Assembly (NCBI GenBank): GCA_014802705.1
Contig: JAAVBR010000065.1
Location: 1 to 8,416, forward strand
DNA length: 8,416 nt
Source: a bacterium
GTDB lineage: Bacteria > Pseudomonadota > Alphaproteobacteria > Rs-D84
Direction: 5' to 3'
The notes below the pieces were generated by a model. It ran no database searches and was not told the DNA's origin. It saw only the letters and a list, made by a program, of their open reading frames with translations. Both the position numbers and the translations under genes were made by a program. Shown piece after piece: positions 1 through 6,501 of this stretch. How positions within the stretch are numbered: position 1 is the first letter of the stretch; the number at the start of each line of letters is the position of its first letter.

Positions 1-13
1 AACTCTGAAAACT

Positions 14-41
14 AAAAAATCCCCCGATTGGGGGATTTTTT
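14..41. terminator. Bidirectional intrinsic terminator
   Basis: A perfect hairpin: AAAAAATCCCCC (14-25), loop GATT (26-29), GGGGGATTTTTT (30-41). The A tract on one side and the T tract on the other let it work on both strands. On the minus strand it ends the two-gene unit at 40-872, and the TAA stop codon of the last gene (42-40) lies in the first stem bases. On the plus strand it would end whatever gene lies left of the window. Seen directly; function inferred from the hairpin plus U-tract rule. Confidence 0.9.
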
Positions 42-435
42 ATTTCTGGCGGGCAAATTCATCAATCAGACGTTTTTGGGTCAGGTTTTCTGTAATCTTC
101 CCATCTTTCATCACGACTGTATCGCCCCGTTCAAATGATGTTACCAGGGGGTCTATATTAGCAAGGTTCCAGTTGACGTATAACGGGCATTCCTGTGTCG
201 ACAGACGACCATATCTATCGGTCAATGTGACAAGAAGGGATTTTGAATGACAACCAGGCCGCACCCCAACAATACGCAAGGTATCTGTTTCCGTTTTGAT
301 GGGCTCTTTCCGATCGGCATTCTTTTTCTTCTCGCAACTTTTGGTCGTCACAGAAAACAAACATGTCGCCAACAAAGCACCCCCGATAATCCCCGGCATT
401 TGATTAAACAGGCTGTCAATCGTTATCTTTTTCAC
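40..435 (-). CDS. Small membrane-anchored hypothetical protein
   Basis: A 131-residue protein of no family I recognise. It starts with GTG (435-433), preceded by an AAGGGAA ribosome site about 5 bases upstream. The N-terminus has a short charged leader (MKK) and one hydrophobic segment at about residues 14-31, followed by a Lys/Glu-rich stretch (32-48). This suggests a single-pass inner-membrane anchor with the rest outside the cytoplasm, although the strong positive charge after the segment leaves topology uncertain. C25 lies in LLATC, a poor lipobox because of Thr at -1. Other cysteines are C34, C62 and C83; the last two could form a disulfide if exported. The C-terminal part (about 50-120) looks like a small beta-rich domain ending in RGDTV (103-107). 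The same motif ends the upstream gene, 16 bases away, so the two form an operon and are likely paralogues. The stop codon runs into the terminator. Base composition looks more A+T-rich than the rest of the window. Confidence 0.75.
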   Translation of the reverse strand: MKKITIDSLFNQMPGIIGGALLATCLFSVTTKSCEKKKNADRKEPIKTETDTLRIVGVRPGCHSKSLLVTLTDRYGRLSTQECPLYVNWNLANIDPLVTSFERGDTVVMKDGKITENLTQKRLIDEFARQK

Positions 436-451
436 CGTATTCCCTTTTGCT

Positions 452-872
452 TTATCGTGATTTGATCAAATGTTTTTGCATCCGTTGGTGGCGCAGATTG
501 GTCACAATATTATCCCGCGCATCCACCAGGACGGTATCGCCCCGACGCGCCCAGAATCCCACGACCGCCGCCGTATCGGTCACATCCCGGATCACCCGGC
601 GGGCCGACCGCGTCAGCATATCCACACGATGTGTTTTTTGAACGGATTGATTCAACGTGTCATAGGCATAAAAGTCCCGCGTATCCAACACGTACGCCGT
701 ATCCTGTGCCGCCGCGGGTCCCCCCCCGCCGACCGGCCGTTTCCGTTTTGGCACCATTGGTCCGGCCACCGCCCATATATTGAACAATCAGCAGGCTCAT
801 CACAAACAGCCCCAGCGTCATCAGCGGTGCCCGTGACGCCCATGCCATAGAATCGAATTTGAATTTTTTCAT
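452..872 (-). pseudogene. Frameshifted small membrane protein gene (G8 run)
   Basis: Two overlapping minus-strand frames together make one protein. The first frame starts at ATG 872 with a good ribosome site (AAAGGAAA, about 5 bases upstream) and encodes MKKFKF, then a hydrophobic segment at residues 15-33. It is lost after a run of eight G (727-720), reading on to a stop at 660. The second frame picks up at the run and ends at TAA 454-452. Removing one G, or adding two, restores a 139-residue protein. The restored protein has an N-terminal membrane anchor, a Gly/Arg-rich linker at the run, and a C-terminal domain with RGDTV at 110-114, matching the downstream gene (RGDTV at 103-107). The second frame alone has an ATG at 787, but that falls inside the membrane segment of the first frame and has no obvious ribosome site. 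The cause could be a true null, a phase-variable switch, programmed slippage or a base-call error in the homopolymer. No family recognised. Confidence 0.72.
720..727 (-). repeat. Homopolymer G8 at the frameshift
   Basis: Eight consecutive G on the minus strand (C on the plus strand) are placed exactly where the reading frame changes. In the restored protein it lies between the membrane anchor and the outer domain, in a Gly-rich linker that tolerates length change. Homopolymers of this kind are typical sites of slipped-strand mispairing and of sequencing or assembly error; the sequence alone cannot separate these. Confidence 0.85.
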
Positions 873-891
873 TGTATTTCCTTTCATAGTC

Positions 892-920
892 ATCCTATAC
901 ACACGCGCCTATTCTGTCAA
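892..920 (-). promoter_or_regulatory. Sigma70-type promoter for the minus-strand pair
   Basis: On the minus strand TTGACA (920-915) is followed after 17 bases by TAGGAT (897-892). Transcription would begin near 885, about 13 bases before the ATG at 872, leaving room for the AAAGGAAA ribosome site. This also argues against a start at 902, which would lie inside the promoter. The -35 is a perfect consensus match and the -10 matches at four of six positions. Confidence 0.65.
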
Positions 921-942
921 TAAATATTTCCGAAATTAGGGG

Positions 943-972
943 TTGCGGGGGCGCGGCAAATTTTGCTATTGT
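943..972 (+). promoter_or_regulatory. Predicted dnaE promoter, giving a leaderless mRNA
   Basis: TTGCGG (943-948), 18 bases, then TATTGT (967-972) preceded by TGC, an extended -10 form. The same spacing and a C before the -10 recur in the promoters at 5237 and 6453. Initiation 6-8 bases after the -10 would fall at about 978-980, on the dnaE ATG at 979. A small palindrome GCAAATTTTGC (956-966) abuts the -10. The call rests on motif matching only. Confidence 0.5.
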
Positions 973-978
973 GGCGGC

Positions 979-3900
979 ATGGAAAGTCAATTTATACATC
1001 TTCGCGTACATTCACGGTTTTCGGTTGGGATGGGAACCCTGAAGATCAAGGATATTCCCAAACTGTGTGCGGCCGCCGGCATGTCGGCCTGTGCATTGAC
1101 AGACACGAATCTGATGTCGGGGGCGGCGGAATTTTCCGACGTGATGCCGGGCGCCCATATTCAGCCCATTATCGGCATTGAAATCACATTAAATCATCAT
1201 ACGGCGGACCCCAAGATCCTGCGTTCAGAATCGCTGTCGCGCGTGGTGTTGTTGGCCCAGAATCACGATGGGTATTTGAACCTGTGCGAATTGACACGCA
1301 TCATGTACATGCGCGAAGAAAATCACCACCTGGGGCCCTATGTCACGACCGACGAATTGGCGACGCACAGCGGGGGCATTATCTGTTTATCGGGGGCACA
1401 CACCGGGCCGGTGGGCATGGCCCTGTTGAATAATCAGGAAGATCAAGCCCGCATTTACGCCCGCCAGTTACTGGATATCTTTGGCGACCGGTTTTATATG
1501 GAAATTCAGCGGCACGGATTGGAAAACGAAATCAAGACCGAACCCGGATTCTTGCAATTGGCGGCGGAATTAAATATCCCGATCGTCGCGACCAATGACG
1601 TCTGCTTTGCCGCCGACACGGATTACGAGGCCACCGATGCCCTGGGCTGCGTCCTGGGCCAGACCAAGGTGATTGACCCCGAACGTCCGCGTGAATCATC
1701 CGAACAATATTTCAAATCGCCCGAACAGATGATGGACCTGTTTTCTGATTTGCCTGAGGCGATTGAGAACACCCGCATCATCGCCACGCGGTGTGCGTTC
1801 TTGGTCAACGTGCATGAAAAACCGTTGTTGCCGCGCTTTGGGGATGATTTGGAAACCGAATGTCAAATGCTGCGCGACAATACGATGACGGGTCTTGCCG
1901 CGCGATTGGAACAACACGGCATTACCGACACGGCCCCCTATTACGAACAGGCGGAATTTGAACTGGGCGTTATTATCGGGATGGGATTCCCGGGGTATTT
2001 CTTGATCGTGGCGGATTATATCGATTGGTGCCGAAAAAATGACGTCTTGACCGGGCCGGGTCGTGGATCGGGCGCCGGATCCATTGTGGCGTGGGCGCTG
2101 GGCATTACGCACGTGGATCCGTTAAAGTACGGGTTGCTGTTTGAACGATTCTTGAACCCCGATCGTATTTCCATGCCCGACTTTGACGTGGACTTTGAAC
2201 CGACGGGGATTGAACGCGTGTTGGCGTACATTTGCGATAAATACGGCCATGATTCCGTATGCCGCATTATCACGTTCGGCAGTCTGCAGGCCCGCGGTGC
2301 CATCCGCGACATTGGCCGCGTGTATGGCATGCCCTATTCCAAATCGGACCGGTTGTCCAAACTGATTCCGGCGGACGCGAAATTTTTAAAAGACGCGGTG
2401 GAAACATCGCCCGAAATCCAAGAAATTCTGGCGACGGACGACGATATGCGCAAAGTGGTTTCCGTCGCCCAAGAATTAGAAGGATCCCTGCGCAACCTGG
2501 GGCAACATGCGTGCGGCGTCGTGATTGGCGACCGCCCGACGACAAAAATCGCGCCGGTCTATCGCGATCCGGCGAACCCCTTGCCGTCGTGCCAGTTTGA
2601 CGGACACTATTTGGAATCGGCGGGGCTGATTAAATTTGACTTTTTGGGATTGGAAACGTTGGTGGTGTTGAAATACGCCACACGCCTGATTGCGAAAACC
2701 CGCGGCATCAATATCGACCTGGATAAGATCCCGGTGGACGATGCCAAGACCATGGATTTATGGCAACGGGGATTGACCGAAGGTATCTTCCAATTCGATG
2801 CCACGTTTGTGCAACAGACCCTGCGCAAAATGCACCCGACAAACTTCTTGGAAATTTCGGCCTTGAACGCGTTGAACCGACCGGGCCCCATTGCCTTTAT
2901 TCCGCAATTTATCGCCCGTATGCACGGCGAAGAACCGATTGAGTATGTCCACCCCAAGGCGGAACCGATTCTGAAAGAATCATACGGCATTATCGTGTAC
3001 CAGGAACAGGTGATGATGTTGACCCGCGCGTTGGCCGGGTTTACCCGCGGGCAATCCGACACCGTGCGCAAGGCCATGGGGAAAAAGAAACTGGACCTGT
3101 TGGCGGAATTAGAGGTTAAATTCCTGGACGGGTGCGAGGCGGAACAAACCCTGGATCGCGCGACGGCCAAAGACCTGTGGGAAAAGTTCAAGGAATTTGC
3201 GAAATACGCGTTTAACAAATCGCACGCGATTGCGTATTCCATCGTCGCGAACCAGTGCGCGTATCTAAAGGCCAACTATCCGGCGGAATTTCTGGCGGCG
3301 TCGATGTCCAGTAACCTGAACGACACCGATCAATTGGCGATCTTTGTGGATGATGCCAAATCAAACTTTAACATTCCGATTGTGGCCCCCGACATCAATT
3401 TAAGTGAATCATTATTCACGGTGGCGGATGGGAAAATCATCTATGGCCTGGCGGCGATCAAGGGTGTGGGCGTGGCCGCGACCGACGCGATTGTGGCCGA
3501 ACGCAATGCCAATGGGCGGTTTAAAAATCTGACCGATTTTGCGAAACGCTGCGCCCCCATTATGAACAAGCGTATTTTAGAGGCCTTTGCCAAAACCGGC
3601 GTCTTGGATTCATTGGAACCCAACCGCGCGGCGATTTATATGAACGCCGATGCGATTTTATCCTATGCGTCCAAATCCAAAGACGGCGCCAATTCGTTAT
3701 CGCTGTTCGCCAACACGGTCGAAGACGATGTGGCCGAAGATCGGCTGCATAAAAACCTGCCGCGGACGACGCCGTGGACATTTGGGGTGCGGTTGGAAAA
3801 CGAATTGTCGGCATTGGGATTTTATATTTCGGCGCACCCGTTGGATCAATACAAACATTTGATCGCGCGGGCCCGCCTGACCACCAGTGCGACTTTGGCC

Positions 3901-4389
3901 ACGACCCCGGATCGCAAACAGGTACAAATTGCCGCAAATGTAAATTCATTTTCACGCCGCCGAACCAAGGCCGGCAAGGATATGATCACCATCAACGCAT
4001 CGGACAGTTTCGGCAACATTGACGCCGTGGCGTTCGGGGCGTCGGCCGCCGAATTTGCCCAGATTTTGGCGACGGAAAATGTGGTCTTGATTTCGGGACG
4101 GGCATCTGCCCGCGATGACCAGGTATCGGTCTTTGTGGATTCGATTACCCCACTGGCCCAATGGATGGCGAAAATTGCCAAGAAAATCACCCTGGACATT
4201 CGAGACGCGGCCATTTTGCCCGATGTGAAAAAGGCCCTGGATGCCCTGCCCCGCGGCTATACCCAGGTGATTTTAACCCTGCATGCGACGGACCGCGTGG
4301 CGACAATGGCGTTGCCCGGCGGGGTGGAATTGGGGGCGACCACCGCCGCAGATATGGCCGCCCTGGGGATCAAGGTGGATATTGAATAA
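979..4389 (+). CDS. dnaE: DNA polymerase III alpha subunit, DnaE
   Basis: The replicative DNA polymerase catalytic subunit, 1136 residues (E. coli 1160). The N-terminal PHP domain begins FIHLRVHS (5-12) and has the degenerate TDTN motif (as in E. coli TDFTN) rather than a metal-binding TDHG, so proofreading presumably needs a separate DnaQ-type exonuclease. The polymerase core has GPGRGSGAGS (359-368) and PDFDVDF (400-406), giving catalytic D401 and D403. The third Asp lies in KFDFLGL (D554; E. coli D555). A helix-hairpin-helix with KGVG (828-831) follows. Then come a probable beta-clamp motif SLSLF (906-910), matching E. coli QADMF in position, and an OB fold around 980-1020. The C-terminal tail would be the tau-binding region. 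Start: ATG 979 is preferred because it places D401 and D403 exactly at the E. coli numbers; an in-frame TTG at 943 lies in the promoter. No Shine-Dalgarno is seen before 979. The stop overlaps the rsmH start. Confidence 0.98.
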   Translation: MESQFIHLRVHSRFSVGMGTLKIKDIPKLCAAAGMSACALTDTNLMSGAAEFSDVMPGAHIQPIIGIEITLNHHTADPKILRSESLSRVVLLAQNHDGYLNLCELTRIMYMREENHHLGPYVTTDELATHSGGIICLSGAHTGPVGMALLNNQEDQARIYARQLLDIFGDRFYMEIQRHGLENEIKTEPGFLQLAAELNIPIVATNDVCFAADTDYEATDALGCVLGQTKVIDPERPRESSEQYFKSPEQMMDLFSDLPEAIENTRIIATRCAFLVNVHEKPLLPRFGDDLETECQMLRDNTMTGLAARLEQHGITDTAPYYEQAEFELGVIIGMGFPGYFLIVADYIDWCRKNDVLTGPGRGSGAGSIVAWALGITHVDPLKYGLLFERFLNPDRISMPDFDVDFEPTGIERVLAYICDKYGHDSVCRIITFGSLQARGAIRDIGRVYGMPYSKSDRLSKLIPADAKFLKDAVETSPEIQEILATDDDMRKVVSVAQELEGSLRNLGQHACGVVIGDRPTTKIAPVYRDPANPLPSCQFDGHYLESAGLIKFDFLGLETLVVLKYATRLIAKTRGINIDLDKIPVDDAKTMDLWQRGLTEGIFQFDATFVQQTLRKMHPTNFLEISALNALNRPGPIAFIPQFIARMHGEEPIEYVHPKAEPILKESYGIIVYQEQVMMLTRALAGFTRGQSDTVRKAMGKKKLDLLAELEVKFLDGCEAEQTLDRATAKDLWEKFKEFAKYAFNKSHAIAYSIVANQCAYLKANYPAEFLAASMSSNLNDTDQLAIFVDDAKSNFNIPIVAPDINLSESLFTVADGKIIYGLAAIKGVGVAATDAIVAERNANGRFKNLTDFAKRCAPIMNKRILEAFAKTGVLDSLEPNRAAIYMNADAILSYASKSKDGANSLSLFANTVEDDVAEDRLHKNLPRTTPWTFGVRLENELSALGFYISAHPLDQYKHLIARARLTTSATLATTPDRKQVQIAANVNSFSRRRTKAGKDMITINASDSFGNIDAVAFGASAAEFAQILATENVVLISGRASARDDQVSVFVDSITPLAQWMAKIAKKITLDIRDAAILPDVKKALDALPRGYTQVILTLHATDRVATMALPGGVELGATTAADMAALGIKVDIE

Positions 4390-5240
4390 TGACCGCAAAA
4401 CACACGCCCGTTTTATTGGATGCCGTGATGCGTGCCCTGGGGGACATTCGGGACAAACGCGTGGTGGATTGCACCTTTGGCGCGGGCGGTTACAGCCGTG
4501 CGTTTTTAAATGCCGGGGCCCGTGTCACCGCATTTGATCGCGATCCGAATGTGGCGGCGGACGCGGCCGCCATCGGGGCCGAATACGGCGACCGGTTTAC
4601 GTTTATCCCGCGGCCGTTTTCAACGCTGTCTGAATTGGACGGCACATATGACGCGATTGTGTTTGACCTGGGCATTTCATCGATGCAGATTGATCAGGCC
4701 CCGCGTGGTTTTTCGTTTCGCTTTGACGGGCCGTTGGATATGCGCATGTCGGGAACGGGCCCCACGGCGGCCGATTTGATTGCGAACACGTCCGCGGCGG
4801 ATCTGGCGCGAATCCTGCGTGATTATGGGGATGTTAAACAATCCGCCGCCATGGCCCGCGCGATCCAGGCGGCAGCCCCCAAAACGACATTTGCCCTGCG
4901 CGATTTGATTCATCGCCCCGGCGACATGGCCCCCGTGTTCCAGGCCCTGCGCATTGCGGTCAACGACGAAATGGGCGAAGTGACGCGCGCCCTGGCCGCG
5001 GTGCCGGATTTACTGACGCCGGGCGGCCGATGCATTGCGGTGACATTCCATTCATTGGAAGATCGCTTGGTTAAAAACACATTTCGCGATTGGACAACCG
5101 CACCGGGGGATCCGCACCTGCCCACGGTGGCGACGGCGCCCTTTGCCCCGATGCGCCCCGAAACCCCGGGGGCGGACGAATTGGCCACCAATCCCCGCGC
5201 CCGATCGGCCCACATGCGTGGTGTGATAAAATCATATTGA
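4389..5240 (+). CDS. rsmH: 16S rRNA (cytosine-1402 N4) methyltransferase, RsmH
   Basis: An S-adenosylmethionine-dependent enzyme that methylates N4 of C1402 in the ribosomal P site of 16S rRNA (formerly MraW). It has 283 residues, slightly shorter than E. coli (313). The sequence shows the N-terminal HTPVLLDAV (5-13), the AdoMet-binding motif DCTFGAGGYS (27-36; usually GGHS, here GGYS), FDRDP (49-53), FDLGISSMQ (92-100) and RGFSFR (106-111). LDMRM (116-120), VNDEMGEV (191-198) and the family signature FHSLEDR (220-226) follow. The C-terminus has the usual NPRARSAHMR-type ending. Its ATG shares one base with the dnaE stop (TAATG), and AAGGTGGA (4372-4379) inside dnaE gives a ribosome site 9 bases upstream, so translation is probably coupled. 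In most bacteria rsmH sits at the head of the dcw cell-wall cluster before ftsL; here no ftsL or ftsI follows. Confidence 0.97.
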   Translation: MTAKHTPVLLDAVMRALGDIRDKRVVDCTFGAGGYSRAFLNAGARVTAFDRDPNVAADAAAIGAEYGDRFTFIPRPFSTLSELDGTYDAIVFDLGISSMQIDQAPRGFSFRFDGPLDMRMSGTGPTAADLIANTSAADLARILRDYGDVKQSAAMARAIQAAAPKTTFALRDLIHRPGDMAPVFQALRIAVNDEMGEVTRALAAVPDLLTPGGRCIAVTFHSLEDRLVKNTFRDWTTAPGDPHLPTVATAPFAPMRPETPGADELATNPRARSAHMRGVIKSY

Positions 5241-5266
5241 CGCCGTCGCGCAATATTTTCTATCAT
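5237..5266 (+). promoter_or_regulatory. Promoter of the CPVC membrane-protein unit
   Basis: TTGACG (5237-5242), 18 bases, then TATCAT (5261-5266). The -35 overlaps the TGA stop of rsmH. Transcription would begin near 5273, just before the double ribosome site AAGGAAAGGA (5276-5285) and the ATG at 5293. No terminator hairpin is seen between rsmH and this gene, so readthrough from dnaE-rsmH is also possible. Confidence 0.6.
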
Positions 5267-5292
5267 GCACGCAACAAGGAAAGGAATTTTAG

Positions 5293-5781
5293 ATGAAAAA
5301 ATTGATTATTAGCCTGATGGCAACTCTGATACCCGTCCGCGTGATGGCCAACCCGGCATGCCCGGTGTGCACGGTAGCGATTGGGGCGGCATTGCCCATT
5401 ACCCGGCGCATGGGATTACCCGACGCGGTGGCTGGCATCTGGGTGGGCGCCTTTCTGGCGATTATGGGCTATTGGATTATCAAATTCATGGATCGGCGTC
5501 ACTGGAATTTCCCGGGCCGAAACGCGTTGGTCTTGATATTGTCGGTGGCGACCATCGGCTTTGCCTATATCAACCAGGTTGAATACAGTCCGTGCTTCCT
5601 GGGCATCGACCCGTTACTGTTCGGGACGATTTTGGGGGCCTTGCTGTTTATCGGCACCGAAAAGCTGTATGATTGGATGAAGCAGAAAAATGGCGGTCAC
5701 GCCCACTTCCCATTTGAAAAGGTGGTGTTGCCGTTGGTGGTGTTGACCCTGGCCAGTATTATTTTATTTAAATGCGCTTAA
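5293..5781 (+). CDS. Multi-pass membrane protein with N-terminal CPVC motif
   Basis: A 162-residue integral membrane protein. The first hydrophobic segment (4-19) ends in VMANPAC and could be a signal peptide cleaved after A19, or an anchor. Immediately after it comes C23-P-V-C26, a C-x2-C motif that would face the periplasm. Further segments lie at about 45-65, 77-95, 107-125 and 142-160. Other cysteines are C101, in a loop between segments, and C161 near the end. A His-containing stretch GGHAHF (134-139) precedes the last segment. The C-x2-C suggests thiol redox or metal binding, but no thioredoxin fold is visible, so no reaction is assigned. From memory, and unverified, short proteins starting NPxCPVCTVA exist in scattered uncharacterised bacterial genomes. 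The start is fixed by the strong ribosome site 7 bases upstream. The next gene begins 24 bases downstream, consistent with an operon. Confidence 0.85.
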   Translation: MKKLIISLMATLIPVRVMANPACPVCTVAIGAALPITRRMGLPDAVAGIWVGAFLAIMGYWIIKFMDRRHWNFPGRNALVLILSVATIGFAYINQVEYSPCFLGIDPLLFGTILGALLFIGTEKLYDWMKQKNGGHAHFPFEKVVLPLVVLTLASIILFKCA

Positions 5782-5805
5782 AATTTAACCCAAGGAATAA
5801 CGCAC

Positions 5806-6438
5806 ATGAAAAAATCGGAAAAAATGAGTTTGAACGAATTGGTCAACCGGGTGGATGCCTCGAAAAAGGTCAATCCCTTGGACCTGTCATCGGACCAAGA
5901 TTTATCCATCGCCCTGATGAATTTGATTTCATTAGAAGAACATTTCTTTTTCAGCGGTGCCAAAACGCAAAAGACCGGCTTTTATGATTTAATCAACACG
6001 GTCCGCGACATGCGCAAAGAATTGATGGAACGCATCGTCCAAAAATCCACCGCGGAAACCGGCGAAGTCTGGTGTATTTCAAAGCACCTGCTGGCCGCGT
6101 CCATGCGCCTGATGGAGGTGGGCACCAAAGCCCTGGGGGCCGGCAAGACCAGTGAGGCGTACAATTTGTTTAACAAGGCCTATGACCTGTATTCGCTGTT
6201 TTGGGGCATCAATATGAATCTGATTGACCTGGCGGGTGTGCGGGCGGTGGCACCGGATGTCGCGGCCGCCGCCGATCGGGATCCGGAACAGGCCCCCACC
6301 ACACGGGCGACCAAGCGCAAAGACGCCGCAGCGACCACACCCGCGTGTCCGTTGGCCGGCGCCCAGGGTACCCAAAAATCCACAGCCAAGCGCCTGGGCG
6401 AATGGGTCAAGAATGCGGTGAATTGCTGCATCGAATAA
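5806..6438 (+). CDS. Soluble helical hypothetical protein with low-complexity tail
   Basis: A 210-residue protein with no signal peptide or membrane segment, so presumably cytoplasmic. AAGGA (5792-5796) lies 9 bases before the ATG. Residues 1-146 look all-helical: an acidic helical part with EEHFFFSGAKT (44-54), a charged helix (60-82), then a striking motif EVWCISKHLLAASMRLMEVG (87-106) with C90 and H94. After that comes a TPR-like helix pair ending AYDLYSLFWGIN (125-136). Residues 147-195 are an Ala/Thr/Arg/Pro-rich, probably disordered linker, followed by a short amphipathic helix ending NCCIE. The dense conservation-like motif at 87-136 suggests a real fold, and I have a faint unverified memory of similar proteins in candidate-phylum genomes. 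The linker and tail may be a lineage-specific addition. Co-transcription with the CPVC membrane protein 24 bases upstream suggests a shared task, perhaps binding at the inner membrane. Function unknown. Confidence 0.85.
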   Translation: MKKSEKMSLNELVNRVDASKKVNPLDLSSDQDLSIALMNLISLEEHFFFSGAKTQKTGFYDLINTVRDMRKELMERIVQKSTAETGEVWCISKHLLAASMRLMEVGTKALGAGKTSEAYNLFNKAYDLYSLFWGINMNLIDLAGVRAVAPDVAAAADRDPEQAPTTRATKRKDAAATTPACPLAGAQGTQKSTAKRLGEWVKNAVNCCIE

Positions 6439-6441
6439 ATG

Positions 6442-6466
6442 CAAATTGGGTGTTGATTCCAATTTG
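6442..6466. promoter_or_regulatory. Inverted repeat overlapping a promoter (possible operator)
   Basis: CAAATTGG (6442-6449) and CCAATTTG (6459-6466) form a perfect 8-base dyad around a 9-base centre, which contains the -35 box of the downstream promoter. There is no T tract after either arm, so it does not fit an intrinsic terminator. A dimeric repressor site is the best reading; a weak hairpin ending the upstream unit is the alternative. Confidence 0.5.
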
Positions 6467-6482
6467 AAAAACGTGCTAAGAT
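6453..6482 (+). promoter_or_regulatory. Promoter of the cysteine-rich exported protein
   Basis: TTGATT (6453-6458), 18 bases, then TAAGAT (6477-6482) preceded by TGC (extended -10). Transcription would begin near 6489, leaving a leader of only about 13 bases before the TTG at 6502. Spacing matches the promoters at 943 and 5237. Confidence 0.55.
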
Positions 6483-6501
6483 GACGACAGAGAGATAAAA
6501 T

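Noticed and set aside
359..368. LLATC in the 131-residue protein as a lipoprotein signal
   Set aside because: Thr at -1 is a poor lipobox and the hydrophobic segment continues past the Cys, so a plain membrane anchor fits better.
470..850. 126-codon open frame on the plus strand opposite the broken minus-strand gene
   Set aside because: It has no promoter or ribosome site, its product is His/Arg/Pro-rich as expected for an antisense read, and the minus strand has a promoter, ribosome site and a paralogue to support it.
6427..6438. C-terminal CCIE resembling a CaaX prenylation box
   Set aside because: Prenylation by this signal is eukaryotic, Glu is an unusual last residue, and nothing else marks the protein as a secreted effector.
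6442..6466. Dyad read as an intrinsic terminator for the 5293-6438 unit
   Set aside because: Neither arm is followed by a T tract and the stem is A+T-rich; its overlap with a promoter fits an operator better.
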